Part shown: positions 42,020 to 51,911 of the stretch, in pieces
Position numbering within the stretch: the stretch's first letter is position 1
How the letters are laid out: each line of letters starts with the position of its first letter
Assembly: GCA_900108205.1 (NCBI GenBank)
Contig: FNUU01000003.1
Coordinates: 87,881-151,880 of the forward strand
Length of the DNA: 64,000 nt
Direction: 5' to 3'
From: Eubacterium ruminantium
GTDB taxonomy: Bacteria > Bacillota > Clostridia > Lachnospirales > Lachnospiraceae
Program-made: the position numbers and the translations under genes
The notes under the pieces: generated by a model
Told to the model about the DNA's origin: nothing
Database searches by the model: none
The model's input: the letters and a program-made list of their open reading frames with translations, nothing else

Positions 42020-42292
42020 ATGAACAAGACAGAGTTAGTAGCAGCTATGGCTGATAAAGCAGAAATTAAGAAGGTTGATGCTGAGAAGGCACTTAAGGCT
42101 TTTATGGATGTAGTTGCAGAAGAACTTAAGAATGGTGGAAAGGTTCAGTTAGTAGGCTTTGGTACATTTGATGTGCTTGAGAGACCTGCAAGACAGGGAC
42201 GCAACCCAAGAACAGGTAAGTCTATGAAGATTAAGGCTTCTAAGGCACCTAAGTTCAAGGCTGGTAAGGCATTAAAGGATTCTATCAACTAA
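42020..42292 (+). CDS. hup: HU-family DNA-binding protein
   Basis: A 90-residue nucleoid protein that bends and compacts DNA. The start is ATG 42020, because GAGGAGG lies 9 nt upstream; the longer frame to 41978 would add 14 unrelated residues. M-N-K-T-E-L-V, VQLVGFGTFDVLERPARQGR and the basic C-terminal end are diagnostic. First gene of the conserved hup-rqcP-divIC-tilS-hpt-ftsH block; its own terminator follows. Confidence 0.97.
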   Translation: MNKTELVAAMADKAEIKKVDAEKALKAFMDVVAEELKNGGKVQLVGFGTFDVLERPARQGRNPRTGKSMKIKASKAPKFKAGKALKDSIN

Positions 42293-42325
42293 TAGATCAT
42301 AGATTAATTGAAGGATTTTTTCTGA

Positions 42326-42355
42326 AAGCAGTACCTCTTCCGGAGGTACTGCTTT
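42326..42355. terminator. Terminator after hup
   Basis: AGCAGTACCTC pairs with GAGGTACTGCT over a TTCCG loop, followed by TTTA; weak T run, so partial read-through is possible. Confidence 0.75.
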
Positions 42356-42376
42356 ATGGTTTAAAAGGAGAAAAAT

Positions 42377-42616
42377 ATGAGACTGGATAAGTATCTTAAG
42401 GTATCAAGACTTATAAAGAGAAGAACGGTTGCAAATGATGCCTGCGACGCAGGAAGAGTCAGCGTAAACGGTAAAACTGTTAAAGCCTCTTATGATGTAA
42501 AAGTTGGTGATATTATAGAAATAGGCTTTGGTGACAAATCTGTTAAGGCGGAAGTAACGGCTATTATGGATACAACCAAGAAGGAAAATGCTTCTGAAAT
42601 GTTCAAATATTTATAA
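42377..42616 (+). CDS. rqcP: RqcP-like S4-domain RNA-binding protein
   Basis: A 79-residue S4 domain protein of the Hsp15/YabO type (MRLDKYLKVSRLIKRRTVANDACDAGRVSVNGK). In Bacillus this protein (RqcP) acts with RqcH in tagging stalled nascent chains with alanine on the large ribosomal subunit. AAAAGGAG lies upstream of ATG 42377. Conserved neighbour of hup and divIC. Confidence 0.92.
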   Translation: MRLDKYLKVSRLIKRRTVANDACDAGRVSVNGKTVKASYDVKVGDIIEIGFGDKSVKAEVTAIMDTTKKENASEMFKYL

Positions 42617-42689
42617 ATTTGCTATTGATAATTTTATGTAAAGTTAGTATTATAGTAGTATGTTTCTATAAATATATGAGTGGGGAAGT

Positions 42690-43082
42690 ATGAGCAGAAC
42701 AGTTATGACAAGAGCTCAACATGAGCGAAGAATCAGACAGGACAGGGTAAGACGTATCAGAGCAGACCATAAGGAATACCGTGATATGCGCAGAGGCAGA
42801 AGGCAGTCAAAACTTGGTATTCTTTTGATTATAGCTGCTCTTATTCTTGTTGCTGTTGTTACTTCTGTAAGATCATACAAACTTCATGTTAAGGATAAGG
42901 AACTGACCGTAACACAGAAACAGCTTGAGATCGAACTGGGAAGTGTTCAGCAGAAGAAGGAATCACTTGAACAGCAGAAAGAATATATGAAAACCAAGAA
43001 ATATATTGAGGATGAGGCAAAAGATAAGCTTGGACTTGTTTATCCTGATGAGATAGTTATTAAGCCACGGGAAGATAATTAG
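42690..43082 (+). CDS. divIC: DivIC/FtsB-like septum formation protein
   Basis: A 130-residue protein: basic cytoplasmic N-terminus (residues 1-46, rich in Arg), one membrane segment (about 47-65), and an extracellular coiled coil (about 70-110) ending in DEAKDKLGLVYPDEIVIKP, the FtsB/DivIC signature. It works in the FtsL-DivIB divisome subcomplex. GTGGGGAAG is ahead of ATG 42690. Confidence 0.9.
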   Translation: MSRTVMTRAQHERRIRQDRVRRIRADHKEYRDMRRGRRQSKLGILLIIAALILVAVVTSVRSYKLHVKDKELTVTQKQLEIELGSVQQKKESLEQQKEYMKTKKYIEDEAKDKLGLVYPDEIVIKPREDN

Positions 43083-43119
43083 AAGCGGTTAACTGATGAT
43101 GAAAGGGTTAACCGCTTTT
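43083..43119. terminator. Terminator after divIC
   Basis: AAGCGGTTAAC pairs with GTTAACCGCTT and is followed by TTCGTTTTA. Confidence 0.8.
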
Positions 43120-43162
43120 CGTTTTATTCAGCAGTTAAAATCTATTTGCGAGGAAGCTTTTG

Positions 43163-44545
43163 ATGAATTTTACAGATAAAGTCAGGGAATATATAATTGA
43201 ACATAGTCTTCTCGAAGAAAATGACGGTGTTGTTGTCGGGCTTTCCGGGGGCGCAGATTCAGTGAGTCTTTTACTGTCGTTAATCCAATTAAAGGATTAT
43301 TTTAACCTGAAGATTGTGGCTGTTCATATCAATCATATGATCAGAGGCGAAGAAGCAGAGAGAGATCAGAATTTTGCAGAAAACCTTTGCAGAAAACATT
43401 CTATAGAATGTATCACAAAGTGTATTAATATACCGGAGATGGCAAGAGAAAAGCATCTTACAGAGGAAGAATGCGGAAGGATAGTCCGTTATGAGGAATT
43501 TGAAAAGGTCAGAAAAGAAAAGGGCTTCAAAAAGATAGCGGTGGCACATAATCTGGATGATCAGGCTGAAACCGTCATTTTTAATATGGTAAGAGGGAGC
43601 AGTATCAAGGGCCTTTCAGGAATACCTGTAAAAAGAGGCAATGTCATAAGGCCGCTTCTCGGGATCAGCAGAAATGAGATAGAGGATTATCTCAGGAAAG
43701 AAGAGCAGGAATATGTCACCGATTCGACAAATCTTCAGGTGGATTATTCAAGAAATATAGTTAGGCATCTTATAATTCCGGAGATGAAAAAACTGAATAG
43801 CGGAGCTGCTCAGCATATTTCTTCGGCGGCAGGTGAGCTTTCGGAAATGTATGATATTCTTCGGTGTATGACAGATGAAGTGGATGTCAGAAAAGAAAAT
43901 TCAGAGATATACATAAATATCAGCAGCCTTTCAAAAAAACCGAAAATAGTAAGGAAGGAAGCGTATCTGAGAGCCCTGGAAGAACTGGCAGGAAAAAGGA
44001 AGGATATTACCGGGAAGCATTTATCGGATATAGACATGCTTCTGGAAATGAAAAATGGCAGCAGTATAGATCTTCCCTATAGGATAAAGATACGAAAAAG
44101 CTATGAAGACATTATTTTTTATATTCCTGATACAGAAAACAGGTTTTTTGAAGTTGAAATATCCGGTGATGATAAGTATTATATAGAGGGCAATGAATAT
44201 ATCATAAAAAAGGCAGAATACAGACCGGAAACAGAGATTCCGACAGGCGATCATAAAAAAATGATCGATGCTGATAAAGTTAAGGGCAGGCTGGTCATAA
44301 GAAACGTTTCGGATGATGATGTGATAAAGATAAGTGTCGATGGCTATAAGAAGCTGAAACGTTTATTTATAGATTGTAAGGTGGACCGTGAAAAAAGAAA
44401 GAATTATCCGGTCCTGGCAGATGATAAAGAGGTTATCTGGGCTTTCGGACTCAGACTCAGCGAGGCATATAAGGTTGATAAAAATACGAAAAATGTGTAT
44501 TATATCGAACTAAGGCAAAATGCTTCAGATATGCATACAGATTGA
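43163..44545 (+). CDS. tilS: tRNA(Ile)-lysidine synthetase
   Basis: Converts C34 of the CAU anticodon of tRNA-Ile2 to lysidine, so that it reads AUA; essential in most bacteria. ATG 43163 is chosen over TTG 43160, with GAGGAAG upstream. The 460-residue protein has the PP-loop GLSGGADSVSLL near residue 28-39, a VAHNLDDQAETVIFNMVRG motif, a middle TilS domain and a C-terminal domain (about 380-455). Located ahead of hpt as usual. Confidence 0.95.
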   Translation: MNFTDKVREYIIEHSLLEENDGVVVGLSGGADSVSLLLSLIQLKDYFNLKIVAVHINHMIRGEEAERDQNFAENLCRKHSIECITKCINIPEMAREKHLTEEECGRIVRYEEFEKVRKEKGFKKIAVAHNLDDQAETVIFNMVRGSSIKGLSGIPVKRGNVIRPLLGISRNEIEDYLRKEEQEYVTDSTNLQVDYSRNIVRHLIIPEMKKLNSGAAQHISSAAGELSEMYDILRCMTDEVDVRKENSEIYINISSLSKKPKIVRKEAYLRALEELAGKRKDITGKHLSDIDMLLEMKNGSSIDLPYRIKIRKSYEDIIFYIPDTENRFFEVEISGDDKYYIEGNEYIIKKAEYRPETEIPTGDHKKMIDADKVKGRLVIRNVSDDDVIKISVDGYKKLKRLFIDCKVDREKRKNYPVLADDKEVIWAFGLRLSEAYKVDKNTKNVYYIELRQNASDMHTD

Positions 44546-44570
44546 ATTTCGGAAAGAAAAGGAGAAAAAC

Positions 44571-45089
44571 ATGAGAGAAGAATTTGAGGTGATGATATCT
44601 CAGGAGCAGCTTGATAAGAAAGTACAGGAGATGGCAGAATGGCTTGATAAGGAATATGAAGGCAAGGTAGTACACCTTATCGGAATCCTTAAAGGCAGCG
44701 TATTCTTTATGTGTGACCTTGCAAAATATATGAAATCGGAAGTGACGATGGATTTTATTTCAGTTTCCAGCTATGGAGCAGGAACAGAGTCTTCGGGAAT
44801 AATTAAGCTGAATAAGGATCTTGATGAATCCATTGAGGGAAAAAATGTGGTAATAGTTGAGGATATCGTGGATTCGGGCAGGACTCTCAGCTATGTTAGA
44901 AAAATGCTGGAAGACAGAAAACCTGCAAGCTTAAAGATAATAACCTTACTGGATAAGCCTGACCGCAGGGTTGTTGATTGTAAGGTTGAAAAATCCGGCT
45001 TTGTAATACCGGATAAATATATAGTAGGTTATGGAATGGATTATGCTCAGAAATACCGTAATCTTCCATATATCGCAGTTATAAAGTGA
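44571..45089 (+). CDS. hpt: Hypoxanthine phosphoribosyltransferase
   Basis: Salvages hypoxanthine and guanine with PRPP. The start is ATG 44571 (AAAGGAG about 9 nt upstream), 25 nt after tilS. The 172-residue protein has the PRPP loop VVIVEDIVDSGRTL near residue 90-103, FISVSSYGAGTESSG and the C-terminal PYIAVIK strand. Conserved between tilS and ftsH. Confidence 0.96.
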   Translation: MREEFEVMISQEQLDKKVQEMAEWLDKEYEGKVVHLIGILKGSVFFMCDLAKYMKSEVTMDFISVSSYGAGTESSGIIKLNKDLDESIEGKNVVIVEDIVDSGRTLSYVRKMLEDRKPASLKIITLLDKPDRRVVDCKVEKSGFVIPDKYIVGYGMDYAQKYRNLPYIAVIK

Positions 45090-45108
45090 TTAAGGAGAAA
45101 ATGATTAG

Positions 45109-46938
45109 ATGAAGAACAAAGCATACAGGGGTATGGGTATATATTTTATACTTATCATCGTCGGCCTGGCATTATATTTTGTGATCACAAGTAATAATGC
45201 GGATATTTATACAGCCTATGATGACAAGAGCCTCGAAGAAGAATTAAAGGATGGAACAGTAAGTGAAGTAGATATTGTACAGAATCGAGAAGTACCTACA
45301 GGAACCGTTTATGTAAAATATGATGATGGTTCCCAGGTGATCTACTATACACCGGATGTTAAGGATACTCTTGAAATGTGCAGGAAAAAGGCCGGGGATG
45401 ATGTAAAGGTCATGCTGGAGGATATCAAGAGACCTTCACTGTTTGTAAAACTTGCTCCATATATTTTTGCTGTGATACTGGCGATAGTGATACTTGCAAT
45501 ACTACTCAGTCAGACGGCGGCTGCTTCAGGTGGTAACAGCAAGCTCATGAATTTCGGAAAAAGCCGGGCAAAGAAGGATGTTCACACCGGTATAGGATTT
45601 AAGGATGTTGCCGGACTTCGGGAAGAGAAGGAAGACCTTCAGGAGGTGGTGGATTTCCTGAGAAATCCTGCAAAATATATGAAAATGGGTGCCAGAATAC
45701 CTAAGGGAATTCTTCTTGTAGGTTCTCCGGGTACAGGTAAGACACTTCTTGCCAAGGCAGTTGCAGGAGAAGCAGATGTGCCATTTTTCTCTATTTCCGG
45801 TTCGGATTTCGTGGAAATGTTCGTAGGTGTTGGTGCAAGTCGTGTAAGAGATCTTTTTGAGGATGCAAAGAAAAATGCGCCTTGTATGGTATTTATAGAC
45901 GAGATAGATGCGGTAGCCAGAAGAAGAGGCACAGGTCTTGGAGGCGGCCATGATGAACGTGAGCAGACACTTAACCAGCTGCTTGTGGAAATGGATGGTT
46001 TTGGAACAAATGAGGGTATCATTGTTCTGGCAGCTACCAACAGAGTGGATATACTGGATCCGGCCATCATGCGTCCGGGACGTTTTGACAGAAAGGTTAT
46101 GGTCGGAAGGCCGGATGTGGGCGGACGTGAAGAGATTCTCAAGGTTCACATAAGAAACAAGCACCTTGCCGAGGATGTAAATATTCATGAGATTGCAAGA
46201 ACAACAGTCGGTTTCTCGGGAGCAGACCTGGAGAATCTTATGAATGAAGCGGCTATAAGGGCGGCTAAGGATAACAGAGCATTTATTACCAAAGAAGATG
46301 TGGATAAATCATTTGTTAAGGTCGGTATAGGAACGGAGAAGAAGTCCCGCATCATTCCGGAGAAGGAAAAGAAGATCACTGCTTATCATGAAGCAGGACA
46401 TGCCATACTTTTCCATGAACTCTCAGAGGTTGGGCCGGTTCATCTTATTTCGATAATCCCTACAGGTCCCGGTGCAGCAGGCTATACTATGCCGCTTCCG
46501 GAAAATGATAATATTTTCAATACCCGTAAGAAGATGCTTCAGACCATTATGGTTGATTTTGGAGGAAGAATAGCCGAAGAACTGATATTCAATGATATTA
46601 CTACGGGAGCTTCACAGGATATCAAGCAGGCTACGGCGACAGCCAGAGATATGGTTATTAAATATGGTTTTTCTGAAAAAGTCGGACCTATTAATTATGA
46701 AACAAATGATGATGACGAGGTTTTCCTCGGCAGAGATCTGGGACATGCAAGAAACTTCGGTGAAGAGGTTGCAGGTACGATTGACTCAGAGGTAAAGCGA
46801 ATTATTGATGAGTGTTATACTGCTGCAAAGACAATTATTGTGAAAAATATGGATGTTCTTCATAAATCAGCAGAGCTTCTTCTTGAAAAAGAGAAGATTA
46901 CCGGTGCGGAGTTCGACGCATTGTTCACTGAATCATAA
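45109..46938 (+). CDS. ftsH: ATP-dependent zinc metalloprotease FtsH
   Basis: Membrane AAA protease that degrades misfolded membrane proteins and some regulators. The 609-residue protein has two N-terminal membrane segments (about 8-26 and 116-138), Walker A GSPGTGKT at 205-212 (Pro usually present at its second position is Ser here), Walker B VFIDEIDA, the second region of homology ending in RPGRFDR, and the zinc motif HEAGH at 427-431. AAGGAG precedes ATG 45109. Last gene of the hup-ftsH block. Confidence 0.97.
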   Translation: MKNKAYRGMGIYFILIIVGLALYFVITSNNADIYTAYDDKSLEEELKDGTVSEVDIVQNREVPTGTVYVKYDDGSQVIYYTPDVKDTLEMCRKKAGDDVKVMLEDIKRPSLFVKLAPYIFAVILAIVILAILLSQTAAASGGNSKLMNFGKSRAKKDVHTGIGFKDVAGLREEKEDLQEVVDFLRNPAKYMKMGARIPKGILLVGSPGTGKTLLAKAVAGEADVPFFSISGSDFVEMFVGVGASRVRDLFEDAKKNAPCMVFIDEIDAVARRRGTGLGGGHDEREQTLNQLLVEMDGFGTNEGIIVLAATNRVDILDPAIMRPGRFDRKVMVGRPDVGGREEILKVHIRNKHLAEDVNIHEIARTTVGFSGADLENLMNEAAIRAAKDNRAFITKEDVDKSFVKVGIGTEKKSRIIPEKEKKITAYHEAGHAILFHELSEVGPVHLISIIPTGPGAAGYTMPLPENDNIFNTRKKMLQTIMVDFGGRIAEELIFNDITTGASQDIKQATATARDMVIKYGFSEKVGPINYETNDDDEVFLGRDLGHARNFGEEVAGTIDSEVKRIIDECYTAAKTIIVKNMDVLHKSAELLLEKEKITGAEFDALFTES

Positions 46939-46948
46939 AAAAATTACT

Positions 46949-46990
46949 AAAATCACCTTATTTTCCAAGGGAATTTAAGGTGGTTTTTTT
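46949..46990. terminator. Terminator after ftsH
   Basis: AAAATCACCTTA pairs with TAAGGTGGTTTT, followed by T run. Confidence 0.8.
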
Positions 46991-47217
46991 GTGCACATTT
47001 ACCAGCGGACTATGACCAATATGACAATGTGCACAAAATATAGGGCGTTTTTGTTTACATAAAACATACCTGATGTAATTATGCACAAAAAAAGAGTTGA
47101 AAAAATTTTATTTTTGTGAACACTTTTGTTTCATTTTACGTATAATAACACTTGTAACCCCCCAATACATTATATAGTTTTTTGCTACACCCCATAAGTA
47201 ACAAAATACCTTCTCCG

Positions 47218-47250
47218 AAAGAGCTTGTCGAACCCCGGCAAGCTCTTTTA
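47218..47250 (+). terminator. Isolated intrinsic terminator in the gap
   Basis: AAAGAGCTTG pairs with CAAGCTCTTT, followed by TACTTTT. No gene ends near it: ftsH already has its own terminator 230 nt upstream. It may end a short untranslated transcript from a TATAAT at 47142-47147. Confidence 0.7.
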
Positions 47251-47392
47251 CTTTTCCAGTGTTTATGTGGGTTCCCAGACTTTTCACCATTTTTATCCCA
47301 TTTTTAATTCGGTTTACATAATGCCAAGAATTGAGTAATTTGCAGTTTGTTTTTCATATTATATCTCATGATCCGCGAACCGGGATTAATTG

Positions 47393-47421
47393 TTGTGAAC
47401 TATTCTGGACGGTGATATAAT
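47393..47421 (+). promoter_or_regulatory. Promoter of the hybrid histidine kinase
   Basis: TTGTGA (47393-47398), 17-nt spacer, TATAAT (47416-47421). Confidence 0.7.
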
Positions 47422-47472
47422 TATACTGTGATTTATGTAGCCCAAAAGATGAATTATGTATATTATGATGTG

Positions 47473-47497
47473 GGTGTCAAAAGTACCTTTTGACACC
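47473..47497 (+). promoter_or_regulatory. Perfect inverted repeat in the kinase leader
   Basis: GGTGTCAAAAG, TAC, CTTTTGACACC: an 11-bp perfect stem with a 3-nt loop, 31 nt before the kinase start and without a T run. It could be an operator or an mRNA structure. Confidence 0.6.
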
Positions 47498-47528
47498 ATA
47501 TGACATTTGATGGAAGAGGGTGTAAAAC

Positions 47529-50500
47529 ATGCATTCGCTTAGATCTAAAATATTATCTGTTACAATAGGTGCAATAATCATTACAATGATAGTTGCAACT
47601 GTTTTTGGTATTGTTGCTATAAGGAATATCTGTATAGACAATTCGCGTCTGTTGCTTCAATTGTTATGTGAAACAGGACAGAAGAACCTTGATTCAAGCC
47701 TGAATAGTGTTGAAAGTGATGTGCATTATATCTCTACATATGTAGAGTCAGACCTTAAAGGCCTTGATGATCAGGAATTGGAGGAACATCTTGACCGTGT
47801 AAACGTTATTTTTGAAAAAGTTCTGAAAAATACTAAGGGCGTCATGACTTATTATTATAGGATTGACCCGGATGTTTCCTCCGATGTGAAAGGATTTTGG
47901 TATGTCAATACAGATGGAGATGGTTTTCAGGAGCATGAGGTGACTGACATAACCATGTATGATACGGAGGATACCTCGCAGCTGGTCTGGTTCACTGTTC
48001 CCAAGGCAACAGGTGAGCCTGTATGGCTTCCGCCATATATTACAGACAATCTGGATGTTAAGGTAATATCTTATAGTACCCCTATATATCTGGATGGAAA
48101 GTTTGTCGGAGTGATAGGTGTTGAACTGGATTACACCTATATGGCTGAAATGGTAGATAATATCACGTTGTATGATAATGGCTATGCCTTTGTAAATGAT
48201 TCGGAAGGAAATATTGTATATCATCCCCGTATGGATGTTACAACTATGGGGGTGCAGCCTGCTGTTCCGGAAGGGCTTCTGGGAGATGCGGAAATAATTA
48301 AATACACATATGAGGGCGTAGACAAGATAGCAGTCGTACTTCCCCTGATCAATGGGGATCGCCTGAATGTTTCGGTTCCTGAAAAGGAAGTCTATGAGGA
48401 AATGCAGAAATGGATTAATGTAATAATCATTGTTTTTTTCATTCTTCTAGCCGTTTTCATCTCACTTATTATGAGATATACCGGCAAAATCACCAGACCA
48501 TTGCAGGAACTTACAGAGGTGGCGGAGCAGATCGACAAAGGTAACTATAATCATTCGCTAAATTATAAAGGGGATGATGAGATAGGGGTACTCACACAAA
48601 CCTTTAACTCTGTGACTAACAATCTGAATAATTACATTACCGATTTAAATAATCTTACAAAACAGCTGACTTTACAAAAGGAATCACTCAGCGCATTACT
48701 TAATAATATGCCAGCCATCAGCTTTACTAAAGAAGCTGAAACAGGAGTATATCTGGCCTGCAACCAGGCATTTGCAGATTATGCACATAGACTGAATCCG
48801 GAGGAAGTGGTTGGACTTACAGATGCACAATTATTTGACACTTCAACTGCCGAACATTTTGTAGAACAGGATCGTAAAGCACTTTCCATGGATGAACCCT
48901 TTATATATTTTGAGGATGTAAAGGATGCTAAGGGAAAGGCGAGACAGCTTCAGACTACGAAGCTTAAGTTTATAGATTCAAATGGACGACTTTGTCTTTT
49001 GGGAGTATGCAGTGATGTAACAGATTCGCGTGCTAAGAATCAGGCGGACCGTATGATTACTGCCATGGCCGCAGATTATCGTTGTGTGTATTATATCGAT
49101 CTTGATGAAAATGATGGTGTATGCTATAGAAATGATCCGGGAGATCCAGATCTGACAACTCCAGGTGAGCATTTTTCTTATATAGAAAGGATGAACTGGT
49201 ATGCCCAGAACTATGTAACTGATGCATATAGAGAAGGCTTTCTGGAGTTTAGCGAACCTGAAAATATAAGAAAACGTCTTTCCGAGGAACCTATTATCGC
49301 TTATCGTTATCTGGCCAAAAGGGGAAATCATGAATATTACGAAATGATTCGTGCAGCAGGAGTGCGTCGTGCGGAAGAAAGAGAAGACCATATGGTTCAT
49401 GCTATAGGACTTGGCCTGACAGAAATTGACGTTGAGATGCGTGAGACCATGGCGAGGAATGATGCACTTGTTGAAGCTCTTTCTCTGGCAGAGGAAGCAA
49501 GTAAAGCTAAGACATCATTTCTTTCAAGCGTGAGTCATGAAATCCGAACGCCGATGAATGCTATTATCGGACTCGATAATCTTGCCTTGCATGATGATAC
49601 GATATCAGAGCAGACACGGGATTATCTGAAAAAAATAGGAGAAAGCGCACAGCATCTGCTCGCACTGATCAATGATATTCTGGATATGAGTCGAATTGAA
49701 TCTGGTCGTATGGTATTAAAAAAGGAGGAATTCTCCTTCAGTGCCATGCTGGAACAGATTAATACATTGGTATCCTCACAATGTGCTGATAAGGGTCTTC
49801 ACTATGAGTGTCATATGCTGAGTAAGGTGAATGAATTCTATATCGGTGACGATATGAAGCTTAAGGAAGTAATTGTAAATATACTTTCGAATGCAGTTAA
49901 GTTCACAAATGCACCAGGTAGTATCACTTTGTCAGTTGAGAAGACAGCAGAATTTGAAGAGCAGTCTACATTAACATTTTGTATTAAAGATACTGGCATT
50001 GGAATGAGCAAAGAATATCTTCCAAGAATATTTGAACCATTTTCACAGGAGGATGGAAGCACTAAGAACAAATATGGAAGTACCGGTCTTGGAATGGCAA
50101 TCACAAAAAATATAGTAGAGATGATGAATGGTACTATAAGTGTGGAATCAGAAAAGGATGTGGGGACAGAGTTTACTGTTGTAGTTACACTTAAAAATTC
50201 CATACGTGACAATTTATACAAGAATGGCACATTTGATCCAAACCAACTGAGAGTTCTAATCGTAGATGATGAGGAAATCCCTGCTGAACATGCAAGAACG
50301 GTGCTTGATGAAGCCGGCATCAGGGCGGATATATGTATGAGTGCAGAAGAGGCCTTCCGAATGATGGAACTTCAGAATATGAAGCAGGAGCCTTATAATC
50401 TTGTGCTGCTGGATTGGAAGATGCCTGATAAGGACGGAATTGAAGCAGCAAAGGAAATCAGAGAGTATTACAATAATGAGACTACCATAATTATTCTCAC

Positions 50501-51059
50501 AGCATATAACTGGGATGAAATAATGGATAAGGCACTCGAAGCCGGAGTAGATGGATTTATCGCCAAGCCGCTTTTTGCTTCTAATGTACTTTCGGAATTT
50601 GAAAATGCTGTTTATCGAAATCATGTGAATGTATTTGAGGAAAAGAAACGTGCAGATCTGGCCGGACGTCGAGTTCTTGTGGCAGAAGATGTCGAAATGA
50701 ACGCTGAAATCATTATGGATGTCCTGGAAATGGAAGAGATGGAATCTGATCATGCAGAAAATGGAAAGATAGCTGTCGAAATGTTTGAAAACAGTGAGCC
50801 GGGAACCTACGCAGCAATTCTGATGGATATAAGGATGCCAGTTATGGATGGACTGGAAGCGGCAGCAACCATACGTTCATTAGAAAGAGCTGATGCAAAG
50901 GTAATCCCGATCATAGCACTTACCGCAAATGCTTTTGATGAAGATGTTCAGAGATCTCTGCAGGTAGGAATGAATGCGCATCTTTCGAAGCCGGTTGAGC
51001 CAGAGCATCTGTATCAGACTCTCGGAGAATTAATATATGAGGCAGAAAATCATTCCTGA
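47529..51059 (+). CDS. Hybrid sensor histidine kinase with two receiver domains
   Basis: A 1176-residue membrane sensor. A membrane segment (about 9-30) and a second (about 296-316) flank an extracellular dCache-like sensor domain (about 35-290). HAMP follows (about 320-372), then a PAS-type region (about 385-500) and a second PAS-like stretch (about 505-645). The HisKA domain has SHEIRTPMNAIIG with His 670, and the ATPase domain has N (LSNAVKFT), DTGIGMS and GSTGLGMAI boxes. Two receiver domains end it: phosphoacceptor Asp 962 (LLDWKMP) and Asp 1100 (LMDIRMP), with KPL and KPV lysines. No HPt domain or output regulator is nearby, so the phosphotransfer partner is encoded elsewhere. Signal unknown. 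Confidence 0.93.
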   Translation: MHSLRSKILSVTIGAIIITMIVATVFGIVAIRNICIDNSRLLLQLLCETGQKNLDSSLNSVESDVHYISTYVESDLKGLDDQELEEHLDRVNVIFEKVLKNTKGVMTYYYRIDPDVSSDVKGFWYVNTDGDGFQEHEVTDITMYDTEDTSQLVWFTVPKATGEPVWLPPYITDNLDVKVISYSTPIYLDGKFVGVIGVELDYTYMAEMVDNITLYDNGYAFVNDSEGNIVYHPRMDVTTMGVQPAVPEGLLGDAEIIKYTYEGVDKIAVVLPLINGDRLNVSVPEKEVYEEMQKWINVIIIVFFILLAVFISLIMRYTGKITRPLQELTEVAEQIDKGNYNHSLNYKGDDEIGVLTQTFNSVTNNLNNYITDLNNLTKQLTLQKESLSALLNNMPAISFTKEAETGVYLACNQAFADYAHRLNPEEVVGLTDAQLFDTSTAEHFVEQDRKALSMDEPFIYFEDVKDAKGKARQLQTTKLKFIDSNGRLCLLGVCSDVTDSRAKNQADRMITAMAADYRCVYYIDLDENDGVCYRNDPGDPDLTTPGEHFSYIERMNWYAQNYVTDAYREGFLEFSEPENIRKRLSEEPIIAYRYLAKRGNHEYYEMIRAAGVRRAEEREDHMVHAIGLGLTEIDVEMRETMARNDALVEALSLAEEASKAKTSFLSSVSHEIRTPMNAIIGLDNLALHDDTISEQTRDYLKKIGESAQHLLALINDILDMSRIESGRMVLKKEEFSFSAMLEQINTLVSSQCADKGLHYECHMLSKVNEFYIGDDMKLKEVIVNILSNAVKFTNAPGSITLSVEKTAEFEEQSTLTFCIKDTGIGMSKEYLPRIFEPFSQEDGSTKNKYGSTGLGMAITKNIVEMMNGTISVESEKDVGTEFTVVVTLKNSIRDNLYKNGTFDPNQLRVLIVDDEEIPAEHARTVLDEAGIRADICMSAEEAFRMMELQNMKQEPYNLVLLDWKMPDKDGIEAAKEIREYYNNETTIIILTAYNWDEIMDKALEAGVDGFIAKPLFASNVLSEFENAVYRNHVNVFEEKKRADLAGRRVLVAEDVEMNAEIIMDVLEMEEMESDHAENGKIAVEMFENSEPGTYAAILMDIRMPVMDGLEAAATIRSLERADAKVIPIIALTANAFDEDVQRSLQVGMNAHLSKPVEPEHLYQTLGELIYEAENHS

Positions 51060-51133
51060 TAAATATCGTTTTCTTTATACAATCTTAATACCATTTCATA
51101 AGGCTTAATGCCATCTTTTTCGAATTAGATATA

Positions 51134-51182
51134 CAATTCAGACATACAGGAAATCGGAAGGTTTTCGTATGTCTGATTTTTT
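51134..51182. terminator. Terminator after the histidine kinase
   Basis: TCAGACATAC (51138) pairs with GTATGTCTGA (51167), followed by six T. Confidence 0.85.
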
Positions 51183-51263
51183 GAGTTAGCCGTGAATAGT
51201 AACTTTTTATGCAATCAATTAAAGGATTAATCAGCAGACACTATTTAGAAATCGATATACTAG

Positions 51264-51360
51264 TTACACACATTTTCAAAATTGTGTATCTTTTCGCAGA
51301 ACTATTTACACTAAATATAAAAGAAAGTATTATATTGCCTAAAGATACACAAGTGTGTAA
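51264..51360 (+). promoter_or_regulatory. Paired inverted repeats before the HXXEE gene
   Basis: TTACACAC (51264-51271) and TTGTGTAT (51282-51289) form an inverted repeat with a 10-nt spacer. ATACACAAGTGTGTAA (51345-51360) is the same pair of half-sites, inverted and with no spacer. Such repeats fit a TetR- or MarR-type operator; no such regulator gene is in the window. Confidence 0.55.
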
Positions 51361-51375
51361 GTTTGGAGGACGATT

Positions 51376-51894
51376 ATGAGAGATTATCTGCTGCTATTAC
51401 CACTGATATTCATATTTCACGATATGGAGGAGGTTGTTGGATTCTGCTGGTTCTTTAGGAAGAATCCCTGGCTTTATGACAGATTCCCAAGAGTGATGAA
51501 GGCATATCAGGGGATAACAAATGAGGGGATGGCAGCGGGTGTATATGAAGAGTTTATTCCGTTTTTTGGTGTGAGTCTTCTGGCTTATTTTTTTCCAAAT
51601 AAGATTTTATATGCTCTTTGGTTTGGAATATTTCTTTCTCTGGCAGGACATTTCATGATTCATATAGGACATACTATATATATCAGAGAGTATATTCCGA
51701 GTTTTATCACCAGCCTGATATGTCTGCCGGTCAGCGTGATCATACTGCTCAGGTGTGCAAGGATTATGACATTTGATACAGTGACAGTAATAGTTATTGC
51801 AGCTGGTATTTTATTGATGATGGTGAATTTAAAAATGGCGCATGCGGTTATACACTACGTTAATAAAAAAATGGTAAACCGGGGGCATATATAA
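51376..51894 (+). CDS. HXXEE-domain membrane protein
   Basis: A 172-residue protein with about four to five membrane segments. The N-terminal HDMEEVVGFCWFF carries the motif naming the HXXEE family; a second conserved His-rich segment (FMIHIGHTIYIREY) lies near residue 95. Function unknown; family members are often next to TetR regulators. Strong GGAGG upstream of ATG 51376. Confidence 0.85.
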   Translation: MRDYLLLLPLIFIFHDMEEVVGFCWFFRKNPWLYDRFPRVMKAYQGITNEGMAAGVYEEFIPFFGVSLLAYFFPNKILYALWFGIFLSLAGHFMIHIGHTIYIREYIPSFITSLICLPVSVIILLRCARIMTFDTVTVIVIAAGILLMMVNLKMAHAVIHYVNKKMVNRGHI

Positions 51895-51911
51895 GAATTA
51901 AAAAAAAGATT

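Noticed and set aside
47121..47260. Cyclic di-GMP or other known riboswitch after ftsH
   Set aside because: The conserved core of known classes is absent and no gene follows the terminator closely.
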